Positions 41,301 through 56,300 of a stretch of DNA of 64,000 nucleotides are shown one piece after another. Source of the DNA: Angiostrongylus vasorum (Eukaryota > Nematoda > Chromadorea > Rhabditida > Metastrongylidae); NCBI GenBank assembly GCA_018806985.1, contig JADANN010000462.1, positions 1,417,501 to 1,481,500 of the forward strand. Direction: 5' to 3'. Numbering within the stretch: the stretch's first letter is position 1; the number at the start of each line of letters is the position of its first letter. A program made the position numbers and the translations under genes. The notes below the pieces were generated by a model, which was given only the letters and a program-made list of their open reading frames with translations, made no database searches and was not told where the DNA came from.

Positions 41301-44300
41301 TTTTCGACATCCGCTAATGATTCCTCAGTTAATTCACGAAGAGGAACTGTTGTCAATTGTGACAATTTCATTGTCAATAATGCGATCAGTTCTTCTTGTT
41401 CATTCTTTTCAATAGATTCTTTAGCGCCTTTCATTAATACATCAAGTGAACTCATACGATCGTTCAACACAGACAATCGCGACGTGTCAAGATCCACATG
41501 CTTGCGAATGTTATTCGCTTCATTGTGTCGTTCTCGTAGCACTGAAAGTTGTGCTTGCAATGCTGGTAATTGAAATTGTTCGATGTTCTCCAGACAATCC
41601 TTTGTGGGTTGTTCTGCTAAGAGGTTGTAAATCGAATTCATTTCGGTAATAAAGTGATCAACAGAATCACATAATCGCTTTTCGTCTTCGATTTCCGTTG
41701 ATAGTTCACTTAGCACATCTTCATACTGTTTCTCAGTTTGTTCCAAATCGACATCAATAAACCGCACATCTGCATAAGCGCTTTCCAGAGGATCGAGACG
41801 CTCTGAGAGTTCTTGAAGTATTCGAACTTTGTCATTGAGTATGTTGGATTTTTGTCTTTCTGCAGATATGGTATCGAAGTCATTCATTGCGTCATTGATC
41901 GATCTTCGTGATTTTGTTAGTACTTCATCAAGAGGTTGCCTCAATTTGTTTAATTCAGCGTCCACTTCTTCTCTTACTCGAACAAATTCATCCCAATTGT
42001 TAGCGCGTTCTACTAGAATTGGAACAATGTTTTCGGCGGATGAAATTGCAGCATTAAGATCTTCCACAGATGGATGATTCTTTGGGGCGTCATGTAAGAC
42101 TGTGAATGCATTCTTGCACTTATTAACAAGCTCTTCAGCAGATGGTCTGTATTGTGACGGCACTCCTTCAGCGTCTAATAGTAAGCGATTTGCGTCGTTT
42201 ACAAGCTGAACAAGTCGACCCGATATCGGTGATAATGTATTTCGAAGAGCTTCGTCAGCTGCAGTACGAGCGATCTCTTCTTCTACATCGACACGACGTT
42301 GCTTTACAGCAGCAAGCGTCTTATTGAGACGATCAAGTAATTGAGCATGTTCATTCCGTTGATCGTCATCTAGAGCACACCCATCAAACTCCGAAATACG
42401 TTGCTGTAGTCGACAGAGTGCATCTTCGTCTTTTTTCAATTCCTCAGGTGTTTTCTCAGTCGATTCTGGGCTTGTAATGAGAAGCAACTGATCTTCGGTA
42501 TCCTTGCGGGCCGCATTGAAAGCAGCTAATGCTGCAATCTTGTCACCAACAGAATCACCAAGTTTTTTTAACAGATCCTTTAATTTCGATAAATCCCATG
42601 CGCTTCTCTGACGTAATTCTTCGGTAGCATCACCATCGGGAATCGTTTGCAAGAGATTTTCGAGACGTTGCTTCTTACTTTCAAGATCGACAAGCACTGC
42701 TTGTTGCTCGCTTAGGTTATGCGGTATCTCATCAGATTGTTGTTGTAAACTTTCAGATATTTGAAGGATTTCAGGTGTAACTCTATTCAGTTGTATTAAC
42801 TGTTCAATATCCTTCTTCTTTTCATCACACTCCTTTCGTAGGCATTTAATTTGCTCGGGAAGTGTTTTGTCAAGATCATCATGGCTAGCAATTGGCGACA
42901 AACTCATGGCAAAATCGTGACAACTATCAGCAATTCCACGTAATTTTTGTAGCTCAACATCAAGTGAATCAACAAGTTTTGAGCACTTTCCGGATTTTCG
43001 ACGTCAACACTACGTAGACCGTCGCCAACAGCCAAAATCCTATTTCGAAGTTCGTTTTGTCTTTCACGTGCATTTTCCTCATCAGTTAACGTTCTTTGTA
43101 ACGTTGACAGTTGCTCCTTCACTTTCTCCTTAACGTTGTTTATGTCACGAGCCAGTTGATTTCTTGGTGAAAGATCTTCTTGTGGAATTGCGTCAATTGT
43201 TGCTAGCATTGTTGACAAATCTTCAACATCTTTGATGATATTCTCAATTGGAATCGGTACTTCACTGCGATTTTCCAACTTATCATTACAGTCGTTAACA
43301 ATATCTTGCAATTTGATCGTCTTCTCCTCAAATCTTATCATCTCATCTAACTGATCGTCTAACATTCGACTAATCGTTTCGATTCGATTCGAGAGATCAT
43401 CCCTTTTCGGTAATAAATCGACAGCAACATCAGTGATTGCATCGAGTTTCGCTAATAAACTTGGTATATTTGCTTGTTTAAAATCAACCAATTCATTTGA
43501 TGAAGTGACGGAAAACGGTTGTGCGTTTTCCAAATATGAAACATCTTTTTCAAGTTGATCCAATAATTCGATAGTGTTATTACGTAGATCTCGTTCACGT
43601 AACAATTTTTTGTAAATCATCTTCATTACGTTTCGTTAAATCATCAATTTTATGCCGTGCGTTTTCAATATTGTTCGCGATTTTCTCGTCATCCATCACA
43701 TCCGATGATAATTCGGCTAGTGCTTTACGAACATCACGAATGTGATGAAGATTCGTCTCCAGAGTTTCAATATCGTATGAGCTTGGAAGTGTGTCGATTA
43801 CATTTTCGATCATTGCAAGGCGTTCAAGCGCTTCCTTTATGGTGTTATCACGTTTCTTTTTCAAATCTCTCAACTGATCGATCTGGTTTCGCAACTGATC
43901 AGCGTGATCTGTTGGTAGATTGTCGAGTTGATTTTCGACATCCGCTAATGATTCCTCAGTTAATTCACGAAGAGGAACTGTTGTCAATTGTGACAATTTC
44001 ATTGTCAATAATGCGATCAGTTCTTCTTGTTCATTCTTTTCAATAGATTCTTTAGCGCCTTTCATTAATACATCAAGTGAACTCATACGATCGTTCAACA
44101 CAGACAATCGCGACGTGTCAAGATCCACATGCTTGCGAATGTTATTCGCTTCATTGTGTCGTTCTCGTAGCACTGAAAGTTGTGCTTGCAATGCTGGTAA
44201 TTGAAATTGTTCGATGTTCTCCAGACAATCCTTTGTGGGTTGTTCTGCTAAGAGGTTGTAAATCGAATTCATTTCGGTAATAAAGTGATCAACAGAATCA

Positions 44301-47300
44301 CATAATCGCTTTTCGTCTTCGATTTCCGTTGATAGTTCACTTAGCACATCTTCATACTGTTTCTCAGTTTGTTCCAAATCGACATCAATAAACCGCACAT
44401 CTGCATAAGCGCTTTCCAGAGGATCGAGACGCTCTGAGAGTTCTTGAAGTATTCGAACTTTGTCATTGAGTATGTTGGATTTTTGTCTTTCTGCAGATAT
44501 GGTATCGAAGTCATTCATTGCGTCATTGATCGATCTTCGTGATTTTGTTAGTACTTCATCAAGAGGTTGCCTCAATTTGTTTAATTCAGCGTCCACTTCT
44601 TCTCTTACTCGAACAAATTCATCCCAATTGTTAGCGCGTTCTACTAGAATTGGAACAATGTTTTCGGCGGATGAAATTGCAGCATTAAGATCTTCCACAG
44701 ATGGATGATTCTTTGGGGCGTCATGTAAGACTGTGAATGCATTCTTGCACTTATTAACAAGCTCTTCAGCAGATGGTCTGTATTGTGACGGCACTCCTTC
44801 AGCGTCTAATAGTAAGCGATTTGCGTCGTTTACAAGCTGAACAAGTCGACCCGATATCGGTGATAATGTATTTCGAAGAGCTTCGTCAGCTGCAGTACGA
44901 GCGATCTCTTCTTCTACATCGACACGACGTTGCTTTACAGCAGCAAGCGTCTTATTGAGACGATCAAGTAATTGAGCATGTTCATTCCGTTGATCGTCAT
45001 CTAGAGCACACCCATCAAACTCCGAAATACGTTGCTGTAGTCGACAGAGTGCATCTTCGTCTTTTTTCAATTCCTCAGGTGTTTTCTCAGTCGATTCTGG
45101 GCTTGTAATGAGAAGCAACTGATCTTCGGTATCCTTGCGGGCCGCATTGAAAGCAGCTAATGCTGCAATCTTGTCACCAACAGAATCACCAAGTTTTTTT
45201 AACAGATCCTTTAATTTCGATAAATCCCATGCGCTTCTCTGACGTAATTCTTCGGTAGCATCACCATCGGGAATCGTTTGCAAGAGATTTTCGAGACGTT
45301 GCTTCTTACTTTCAAGATCGACAAGCACTGCTTGTTGCTCGCTTAGGTTATGCGGTATCTCATCAGATTGTTGTTGTAAACTTTCAGATATTTGAAGGAT
45401 TTCAGGTGTAACTCTATTCAGTTGTATTAACTGTTCAATATCCTTCTTCTTTTCATCACACTCCTTTCGTAGGCATTTAATTTGCTCGGGAAGTGTTTTG
45501 TCAAGATCATCATGGCTAGCAATTGGCGACAAACTCATGGCAAAATCGTGACAACTATCAGCAATTCCACGTAATTTTTGTAGCTCAACATCAAGTGAAT
45601 CAACAAGTTTTTTGAGCACTTTCCGGATTTTTCGACGTCAACACTACGTAGACCGTCGCCAACAGCCAAAATCCTATTTCGAAGTTCGTTTTGTCTTTCA
45701 CGTGCATTTTCCTCATCAGTTAACGTTCTTTGTAACGTTGACAGTTGCTCCTGAAATTTATGAAAATACTAGAAAATGAAAATTTTACAATCTATATGAA
45801 TTGAATAGATGAGAATAGAAAGAAAAAATCACCTTCACTTTCTCCTTAACGTTGTTTATGTCACGAGCCAGTTGATTTCTTGGTGAAAGATCTTCTTGTG
45901 GAATTGCGTCAATTGTTGCTAGCATTGTTGACAAATCTTCAACATCTTTGATGATATTCTCAATTGGAATCGGTACTTCACTGCGATTTTCCAACTTATC
46001 ATTACAGTCGTTAACAATATCTTGCAATTTGATCGTCTTCTCCTCAAATCTTATCATCTCATCTAACTGATCGTCTAACATTCGACTAATCGTTTCGATT
46101 CGATTCGAGAGATCATCCCTTTTCGGTAATAAATCGACAGCAACATCAGTGATTGCATCGAGTTTCGCTAATAAACTTGGTATATTTGCTTGTTTAAAAT
46201 CAACCAATTCATTTGATGAAGTGACGGAAAACGGTTGTGCGTTTTCCAAATATGAAACATCTTTTTCAAGTTGATCCAATAATTCGATAGTGTTATTACG
46301 TAGATCTCGTTCACGTAACAATTTTTGTAAATCATCTTCATTACGTTTCGTTAAATCATCAATTTTATGCCGTGCGTTTTCAATATTGTTCGCGATTTTC
46401 TCGTCATCCATCACATCCGATGATAATTCGGCTAGTGCTTTACGAACATCACGAATGTGATGAAGATTCGTCTCCAGAGTTTCAATATCGTATGAGCTTG
46501 GAAGTGTGTCGATTACATTTTCGATCATTGCAAGGCGTTCAAGCGCTTCCTTTATGGTGTTATCACGTTTCTTTTTCAAATCTCTCAACTGATCGATCTG
46601 GTTTCGCAACTGATCAGCGTGATCTGTTGGTAGATTGTCGAGTTGATTTTCGACATCCGCTAATGATTCCTCAGTTAATTCACGAAGAGGAACTGTTGTC
46701 AATTGTGACAATTTCATTGTCAATAATGCGATCAGTTCTTCTTGTTCATTCTTTTCAATAGATTCTTTAGCGCCTTTCATTAATACATCAAGTGAACTCA
46801 TACGATCGTTCAACACAGACAATCGCGACGTGTCAAGATCCACATGCTTGCGAATGTTATTCGCTTCATTGTGTCGTTCTCGTAGCACTGAAAGTTGTGC
46901 TTGCAATGCTGGTAATTGAAATTGTTCGATGTTCTCCAGACAATCCTTTGTGGGTTGTTCTGCTAAGAGGTTGTAAATCGAATTCATTTCGGTAATAAAG
47001 TGATCAACAGAATCACATAATCGCTTTTCGTCTTCGATTTCCGTTGATAGTTCACTTAGCACATCTTCATACTGTTTCTCAGTTTGTTCCAAATCGACAT
47101 CAATAAACCGCACATCTGCATAAGCGCTTTCCAGAGGATCGAGACGCTCTGAGAGTTCTTGAAGTATTCGAACTTTGTCATTGAGTATGTTGGATTTTTG
47201 TCTTTCTGCAGATATGGTATCGAAGTCATTCATTGCGTCATTGATCGATCTTCGTGATTTTGTTAGTACTTCATCAAGAGGTTGCCTCAATTTGTTTAAT

Positions 47301-50300
47301 TCAGCGTCCACTTCTTCTCTTACTCGAACAAATTCATCCCAATTGTTAGCGCGTTCTACTAGAATTGGAACAATGTTTTCGGCGGATGAAATTGCAGCAT
47401 TAAGATCTTCCACAGATGGATGATTCTTTGGGGCGTCATGTAAGACTGTGAATGCATTCTTGCACTTATTAACAAGCTCTTCAGCAGATGGTCTGTATTG
47501 TGACGGCACTCCTTCAGCGTCTAATAGTAAGCGATTTGCGTCGTTTACAAGCTGAACAAGTCGACCCGATATCGGTGATAATGTATTTCGAAGAGCTTCG
47601 TCAGCTGCAGTACGAGCGATCTCTTCTTCTACATCGACACGACGTTGCTTTACAGCAGCAAGCGTCTTATTGAGACGATCAAGTAATTGAGCATGTTCAT
47701 TCCGTTGATCGTCATCTAGAGCACACCCATCAAACTCCGAAATACGTTGCTGTAGTCGACAGAGTGCATCTTCGTCTTTTTTCAATTCCTCAGGTGTTTT
47801 CTCAGTCGATTCTGGGCTTGTAATGAGAAGCAACTGATCTTCGGTATCCTTGCGGGCCGCATTGAAAGCAGCTAATGCTGCAATCTTGTCACCAACAGAA
47901 TCACCAAGTTTTTTTAACAGATCCTTTAATTTCGATAAATCCCATGCGCTTCTCTGACGTAATTCTTCGGTAGCATCACCATCGGGAATCGTTTGCAAGA
48001 GATTTTCGAGACGTTGCTTCTTACTTTCAAGATCGACAAGCACTGCTTGTTGCTCGCTTAGGTTATGCGGTATCTCATCAGATTGTTGTTGTAAACTTTC
48101 AGATATTTGAAGGATTTCAGGTGTAACTCTATTCAGTTGTATTAACTGTTCAATATCCTTCTTCTTTTCATCACACTCCTTTCGTAGGCATTTAATTTGC
48201 TCGGGAAGTGTTTTGTCAAGATCATCATGGCTAGCAATTGGCGACAAACTCATGGCAAAATCGTGACAACTATCAGCAATTCCACGTAATTTTTGTAGCT
48301 CAACATCAAGTGAATCAACAAGTTTTTGAGCACTTTCCGGATTTTCGACGTCAACACTACGTAGACCGTCGCCAACAGCCAAAATCCTATTTCGAAGTTC
48401 GTTTTGTCTTTCACGTGCATTTTCCTCATCAGTTAACGTTCTTTGTAACGTTGACAGTTGCTCCTGAAATTTATGAAAATACTAGAAAATGAAAATTTTA
48501 CAATCTATATGAATTGAATAGATGAGAATAGAAAGAAAAAATCACCTTCACTTTCTCCTTAACGTTGTTTATGTCACGAGCCAGTTGATTTCTTGGTGAA
48601 AGATCTTCTTGTGGAATTGCGTCAATTGTTGCTAGCATTGTTGACAAATCTTCAACATCTTTGATGATATTCTCAATTGGAATCGGTACTTCACTGCGAT
48701 TTTCCAACTTATCATTACAGTCGTTAACAATATCTTGCAATTTGATCGTCTTCTCCTCAAATCTTATCATCTCATCTAACTGATCGTCTAACATTCGACT
48801 AATCGTTTCGATTCGATTCGAGAGATCATCCCTTTTCGGTAATAAATCGACAGCAACATCAGTGATTGCATCGAGTTTCGCTAATAAACTTGGTATATTT
48901 GCTTGTTTAAAATCAACCAATTCATTTGATGAAGTGACGGAAAACGGTTGTGCGTTTTCCAAATATGAAACATCTTTTTCAAGTTGATCCAATAATTCGA
49001 TAGTGTTATTACGTAGATCTCGTTCACGTAACAATTTTTGTAAATCATCTTCATTACGTTTCGTTAAATCATCAATTTTATGCCGTGCGTTTTCAATATT
49101 GTTCGCGATTTTCTCGTCATCCATCACATCCGATGATAATTCGGCTAGTGCTTTACGAACATCACGAATGTGATGAAGATTCGTCTCCAGAGTTTCAATA
49201 TCGTATGAGCTTGGAAGTGTGTCGATTACATTTTCGATCATTGCAAGGCGTTCAAGCGCTTCCTTTATGGTGTTATCACGTTTCTTTTTCAAATCTCTCA
49301 ACTGATCGATCTGGTTTCGCAACTGATCAGCGTGATCTGTTGGTAGATTGTCGAGTTGATTTTCGACATCCGCTAATGATTCCTCAGTTAATTCACGAAG
49401 AGGAACTGTTGTCAATTGTGACAATTTCATTGTCAATAATGCGATCAGTTCTTCTTGTTCATTCTTTTCAATAGATTCTTTAGCGCCTTTCATTAATACA
49501 TCAAGTGAACTCATACGATCGTTCAACACAGACAATCGCGACGTGTCAAGATCCACATGCTTGCGAATGTTATTCGCTTCATTGTGTCGTTCTCGTAGCA
49601 CTGAAAGTTGTGCTTGCAATGCTGGTAATTGAAATTGTTCGATGTTCTCCAGACAATCCTTTGTGGGTTGTTCTGCTAAGAGGTTGTAAATCGAATTCAT
49701 TTCGGTAATAAAGTGATCAACAGAATCACATAATCGCTTTTCGTCTTCGATTTCCGTTGATAGTTCACTTAGCACATCTTCATACTGTTTCTCAGTTTGT
49801 TCCAAATCGACATCAATAAACCGCACATCTGCATAAGCGCTTTCCAGAGGATCGAGACGCTCTGAGAGTTCTTGAAGTATTCGAACTTTGTCATTGAGTA
49901 TGTTGGATTTTTGTCTTTCTGCAGATATGGTATCGAAGTCATTCATTGCGTCATTGATCGATCTTCGTGATTTTGTTAGTACTTCATCAAGAGGTTGCCT
50001 CAATTTGTTTAATTCAGCGTCCACTTCTTCTCTTACTCGAACAAATTCATCCCAATTGTTAGCGCGTTCTACTAGAATTGGAACAATGTTTTCGGCGGAT
50101 GAAATTGCAGCATTAAGATCTTCCACAGATGGATGATTCTTTGGGGCGTCATGTAAGACTGTGACTGCATTCTTGCACTTATTAACAAGCTCTTCAGCAG
50201 ATGGTCTGTATTGTGACGGCACTCCTTCAGCGTCTAATAGTAAGCGATTTGCGTCGTTTACAAGCTGAACAAGTCGACCCGATATCGGTGATAATGTATT

Positions 50301-53300
50301 TCGAAGAGCTTCGTCAGCTGCAGTACGAGCGATCTCTTCTTCTACATCGACACGACGTTGCTTTACAGCAGCAAGCGTCTTATTGAGACGATCAAGTAAT
50401 TGAGCATGTTCATTCCGTTGATCGTCATCTAGAGCACACCCATCAAACTCCGAAATACGTTGCTGTAGTCGACAGAGTGCATCTTCGTCTTTTTTCAATT
50501 CCTCAGGTGTTTTCTCAGTCGATTCTGGGCTTGTAATGAGAAGCAACTGATCTTCGGTATCCTTGCGGGCCGCATTGAAAGCAGCTAATGCTGCAATCTT
50601 GTCACCAACAGAATCACCAAGTTTTTTTAACAGATCCTTTAATTTCGATAAATCCCATGCGCTTCTCTGACGTAATTCTTCGGTAGCATCACCATCGGGA
50701 ATCGTTTGCAAGAGATTTTCGAGACGTTGCTTCTTACTTTCAAGATCGACAAGCACTGCTTGTTGCTCGCTTAGGTTATGCGGTATCTCATCAGATTGTT
50801 GTTGTAAACTTTCAGATATTTGAAGGATTTCAGGTGTAACTCTATTCAGTTGTATTAACTGTTCAATATCCTTCTTCTTTTCATCACACTCCTTTCGTAG
50901 GCATTTAATTTGCTCGGGAAGTGTTTTGTCAAGATCATCATGGCTAGCAATTGGCGACAAACTCATGGCAAAATCGTGACAACTATCAGCAATTCCACGT
51001 AATTTTTGTAGCTCAACATCAAGTGAATCAACAAGTTTTTGAGCACTTTCCGGATTTTCGACGTCAACACTACGTAGACCGTCGCCAACAGCCAAAATCC
51101 TATTTCGAAGTTCGTTTTGTCTTTCACGTGCATTTTCCTCATCAGTTAACGTTCTTTGTAACGTTGACAGTTGCTCCTGAAATTTATGAAAATACTAGAA
51201 AATGAAAATTTTACAATCTATATGAATTGAATAGATGAGAATAGAAAGAAAAAATCACCTTCACTTTCTCCTTAACGTTGTTTATGTCACGAGCCAGTTG
51301 ATTTCTTGGTGAAAGATCTTCTTGTGGAATTGCGTCAATTGTTGCTAGCATTGTTGACAAATCTTCAACATCTTTGATGATATTCTCAATTGGAATCGGT
51401 ACTTCACTGCGATTTTCCAACTTATCATTACAGTCGTTAACAATATCTTGCAATTTGATCGTCTTCTCCTCAAATCTTATCATCTCATCTAACTGATCGT
51501 CTAACATTCGACTAATCGTTTCGATTCGATTCGAGAGATCATCCCTTTTCGGTAATAAATCGACAGCAACATCAGTGATTGCATCGAGTTTCGCTAATAA
51601 ACTTGGTATATTTGCTTGTTTAAAATCAACCAATTCATTTGATGAAGTGACGGAAAACGGTTGTGCGTTTTCCAAATATGAAACATCTTTTTCAAGTTGA
51701 TCCAATAATTCGATAGTGTTATTACGTAGATCTCGTTCACGTAACAATTTTTGTAAATCATCTTCATTACGTTTCGTTAAATCATCAATTTTATGCCGTG
51801 CGTTTTCAATATTGTTCGCGATTTTCTCGTCATCCATCACATCCGATGATAATTCGGCTAGTGCTTTACGAACATCACGAATGTGATGAAGATTCGTCTC
51901 CAGAGTTTCAATATCGTATGAGCTTGGAAGTGTGTCGATTACATTTTCGATCATTGCAAGGCGTTCAAGCGCTTCCTTTATGGTGTTATCACGTTTCTTT
52001 TTCAAATCTCTCAACTGATCGATCTGGTTTCGCAACTGATCAGCGTGATCTGTTGGTAGATTGTCGAGTTGATTTTCGACATCCGCTAATGATTCCTCAG
52101 TTAATTCACGAAGAGGAACTGTTGTCAATTGTGACAATTTCATTGTCAATAATGCGATCAGTTCTTCTTGTTCATTCTTTTCAATAGATTCTTTAGCGCC
52201 TTTCATTAATACATCAAGTGAACTCATACGATCGTTCAACACAGACAATCGCGACGTGTCAAGATCCACATGCTTGCGAATGTTATTCGCTTCATTGTGT
52301 CGTTCTCGTAGCACTGAAAGTTGTGCTTGCAATGCTGGTAATTGAAATTGTTCGATGTTCTCCAGACAATCCTTTGTGGGTTGTTCTGCTAAGAGGTTGT
52401 AAATCGAATTCATTTCGGTAATAAAGTGATCAACAGAATCACATAATCGCTTTTCGTCTTCGATTTCCGTTGATAGTTCACTTAGCACATCTTCATACTG
52501 TTTCTCAGTTTGTTCCAAATCGACATCAATAAACCGCACATCTGCATAAGCGCTTTCCAGAGGATCGAGACGCTCTGAGAGTTCTTGAAGTATTCGAACT
52601 TTGTCATTGAGTATGTTGGATTTTTGTCTTTCTGCAGATATGGTATCGAAGTCATTCATTGCGTCATTGATCGATCTTCGTGATTTTGTTAGTACTTCAT
52701 CAAGAGGTTGCCTCAATTTGTTTAATTCAGCGTCCACTTCTTCTCTTACTCGAACAAATTCATCCCAATTGTTAGCGCGTTCTACTAGAATTGGAACAAT
52801 GTTTTCGGCGGATGAAATTGCAGCATTAAGATCTTCCACAGATGGATGATTCTTTGGGGCGTCATGTAAGACTGTGACTGCATTCTTGCACTTATTAACA
52901 AGCTCTTCAGCAGATGGTCTGTATTGTGACGGCACTCCTTCAGCGTCTAATAGTAAGCGATTTGCGTCGTTTACAAGCTGAACAAGTCGACCCGATATCG
53001 GTGATAATGTATTTCGAAGAGCTTCGTCAGCTGCAGTACGAGCGATCTCTTCTTCTACATCGACACGACGTTGCTTTACAGCAGCAAGCGTCTTATTGAG
53101 ACGATCAAGTAATTGAGCATGTTCATTCCGTTGATCGTCATCTAGAGCACACCCATCAAACTCCGAAATACGTTGCTGTAGTCGACAGAGTGCATCTTCG
53201 TCTTTTTTCAATTCCTCAGGTGTTTTCTCAGTCGATTCTGGGCTTGTAATGAGAAGCAACTGATCTTCGGTATCCTTGCGGGCCGCATTGAAAGCAGCTA

Positions 53301-56300
53301 ATGCTGCAATCTTGTCACCAACAGAATCACCAAGTTTTTTTAACAGATCCTTTAATTTCGATAAATCCCATGCGCTTCTCTGACGTAATTCTTCGGTAGC
53401 ATCACCATCGGGAATCGTTTGCAAGAGATTTTCGAGACGTTGCTTCTTACTTTCAAGATCGACAAGCACTGCTTGTTGCTCGCTTAGGTTATGCGGTATC
53501 TCATCAGATTGTTGTTGTAAACTTTCAGATATTTGAAGGATTTCAGGTGTAACTCTATTCAGTTGTATTAACTGTTCAATATCCTTCTTCTTTTCATCAC
53601 ACTCCTTTCGTAGGCATTTAATTTGCTCGGGAAGTGTTTTGTCAAGATCATCATGGCTAGCAATTGGCGACAAACTCATGGCAAAATCGTGACAACTATC
53701 AGCAATTCCACGTAATTTTTGTAGCTCAACATCAAGTGAATCAACAAGTTTTTGAGCACTTTCCGGATTTTCGACGTCAACACTACGTAGACCGTCGCCA
53801 ACAGCCAAAATCCTATTTCGAAGTTCGTTTTGTCTTTCACGTGCATTTTCCTCATCAGTTAACGTTCTTTGTAACGTTGACAGTTGCTCCTGAAATTTAT
53901 GAAAATACTAGAAAATGAAAATTTTACAATCTATATGAATTGAATAGATGAGAATAGAAAGAAAAAATCACCTTCACTTTCTCCTTAACGTTGTTTATGT
54001 CACGAGCCAGTTGATTTCTTGGTGAAAGATCTTCTTGTGGAATTGCGTCAATTGTTGCTAGCATTGTTGACAAATCTTCAACATCTTTGATGATATTCTC
54101 AATTGGAATCGGTACTTCACTGCGATTTTCCAACTTATCATTACAGTCGTTAACAATATCTTGCAATTTGATCGTCTTCTCCTCAAATCTTATCATCTCA
54201 TCTAACTGATCGTCTAACATTCGACTAATCGTTTCGATTCGATTCGAGAGATCATCCCTTTTCGGTAATAAATCGACAGCAACATCAGTGATTGCATCGA
54301 GTTTCGCTAATAAACTTGGTATATTTGCTTGTTTAAAATCAACCAATTCATTTGATGAAGTGACGGAAAACGGTTGTGCGTTTTCCAAATATGAAACATC
54401 TTTTTCAAGTTGATCCAATAATTCGATAGTGTTATTACGTAGATCTCGTTCACGTAACAATTTTTGTAAATCATCTTCATTACGTTTCGTTAAATCATCA
54501 ATTTTATGCCGTGCGTTTTCAATATTGTTCGCGATTTTCTCGTCATCCATCACATCCGATGATAATTCGGCTAGTGCTTTACGAACATCACGAATGTGAT
54601 GAAGATTCGTCTCCAGAGTTTCAATATCGTATGAGCTTGGAAGTGTGTCGATTACATTTTCGATCATTGCAAGGCGTTCAAGCGCTTCCTTTATGGTGTT
54701 ATCACGTTTCTTTTTCAAATCTCTCAACTGATCGATCTGGTTTCGCAACTGATCAGCGTGATCTGTTGGTAGATTGTCGAGTTGATTTTCGACATCCGCT
54801 AATGATTCCTCAGTTAATTCACGAAGAGGAACTGTTGTCAATTGTGACAATTTCATTGTCAATAATGCGATCAGTTCTTCTTGTTCATTCTTTTCAATAG
54901 ATTCTTTAGCGCCTTTCATTAATACATCAAGTGAACTCATACGATCGTTCAACACAGACAATCGCGACGTGTCAAGATCCACATGCTTGCGAATGTTATT
55001 CGCTTCATTGTGTCGTTCTCGTAGCACTGAAAGTTGTGCTTGCAATGCTGGTAATTGAAATTGTTCGATGTTCTCCAGACAATCCTTTGTGGGTTGTTCT
55101 GCTAAGAGGTTGTAAATCGAATTCATTTCGGTAATAAAGTGATCAACAGAATCACATAATCGCTTTTCGTCTTCGATTTCCGTTGATAGTTCACTTAGCA
55201 CATCTTCATACTGTTTCTCAGTTTGTTCCAAATCGACATCAATAAACCGCACATCTGCATAAGCGCTTTCCAGAGGATCGAGACGCTCTGAGAGTTCTTG
55301 AAGTATTCGAACTTTGTCATTGAGTATGTTGGATTTTTGTCTTTCTGCAGATATGGTATCGAAGTCATTCATTGCGTCATTGATCGATCTTCGTGATTTT
55401 GTTAGTACTTCATCAAGAGGTTGCCTCAATTTGTTTAATTCAGCGTCCACTTCTTCTCTTACTCGAACAAATTCATCCCAATTGTTAGCGCGTTCTACTA
55501 GAATTGGAACAATGTTTTCGGCGGATGAAATTGCAGCATTAAGATCTTCCACAGATGGATGATTCTTTGGGGCGTCATGTAAGACTGTGACTGCATTCTT
55601 GCACTTATTAACAAGCTCTTCAGCAGATGGTCTGTATTGTGACGGCACTCCTTCAGCGTCTAATAGTAAGCGATTTGCGTCGTTTACAAGCTGAACAAGT
55701 CGACCCGATATCGGTGATAATGTATTTCGAAGAGCTTCGTCAGCTGCAGTACGAGCGATCTCTTCTTCTACATCGACACGACGTTGCTTTACAGCAGCAA
55801 GCGTCTTATTGAGACGATCAAGTAATTGAGCATGTTCATTCCGTTGATCGTCATCTAGAGCACACCCATCAAACTCCGAAATACGTTGCTGTAGTCGACA
55901 GAGTGCATCTTCGTCTTTTTTCAATTCCTCAGGTGTTTTCTCAGTCGATTCTGGGCTTGTAATGAGAAGCAACTGATCTTCGGTATCCTTGCGGGCCGCA
56001 TTGAAAGCAGCTAATGCTGCAATCTTGTCACCAACAGAATCACCAAGTTTTTTTAACAGATCCTTTAATTTCGATAAATCCCATGCGCTTCTCTGACGTA
56101 ATTCTTCGGTAGCATCACCATCGGGAATCGTTTGCAAGAGATTTTCGAGACGTTGCTTCTTACTTTCAAGATCGACAAGCACTGCTTGTTGCTCGCTTAG
56201 GTTATGCGGTATCTCATCAGATTGTTGTTGTAAACTTTCAGATATTTGAAGGATTTCAGGTGTAACTCTATTCAGTTGTATTAACTGTTCAATATCCTTC

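Noticed and set aside
41026..41415. Plus-strand open frames repeated across the anc-1 array (129, 67, 82, 61 and 84 codons per unit)
   Set aside because: They recur at the same place in every unit because the DNA is repeated, lie opposite a well-supported coding frame, and resemble no known family.
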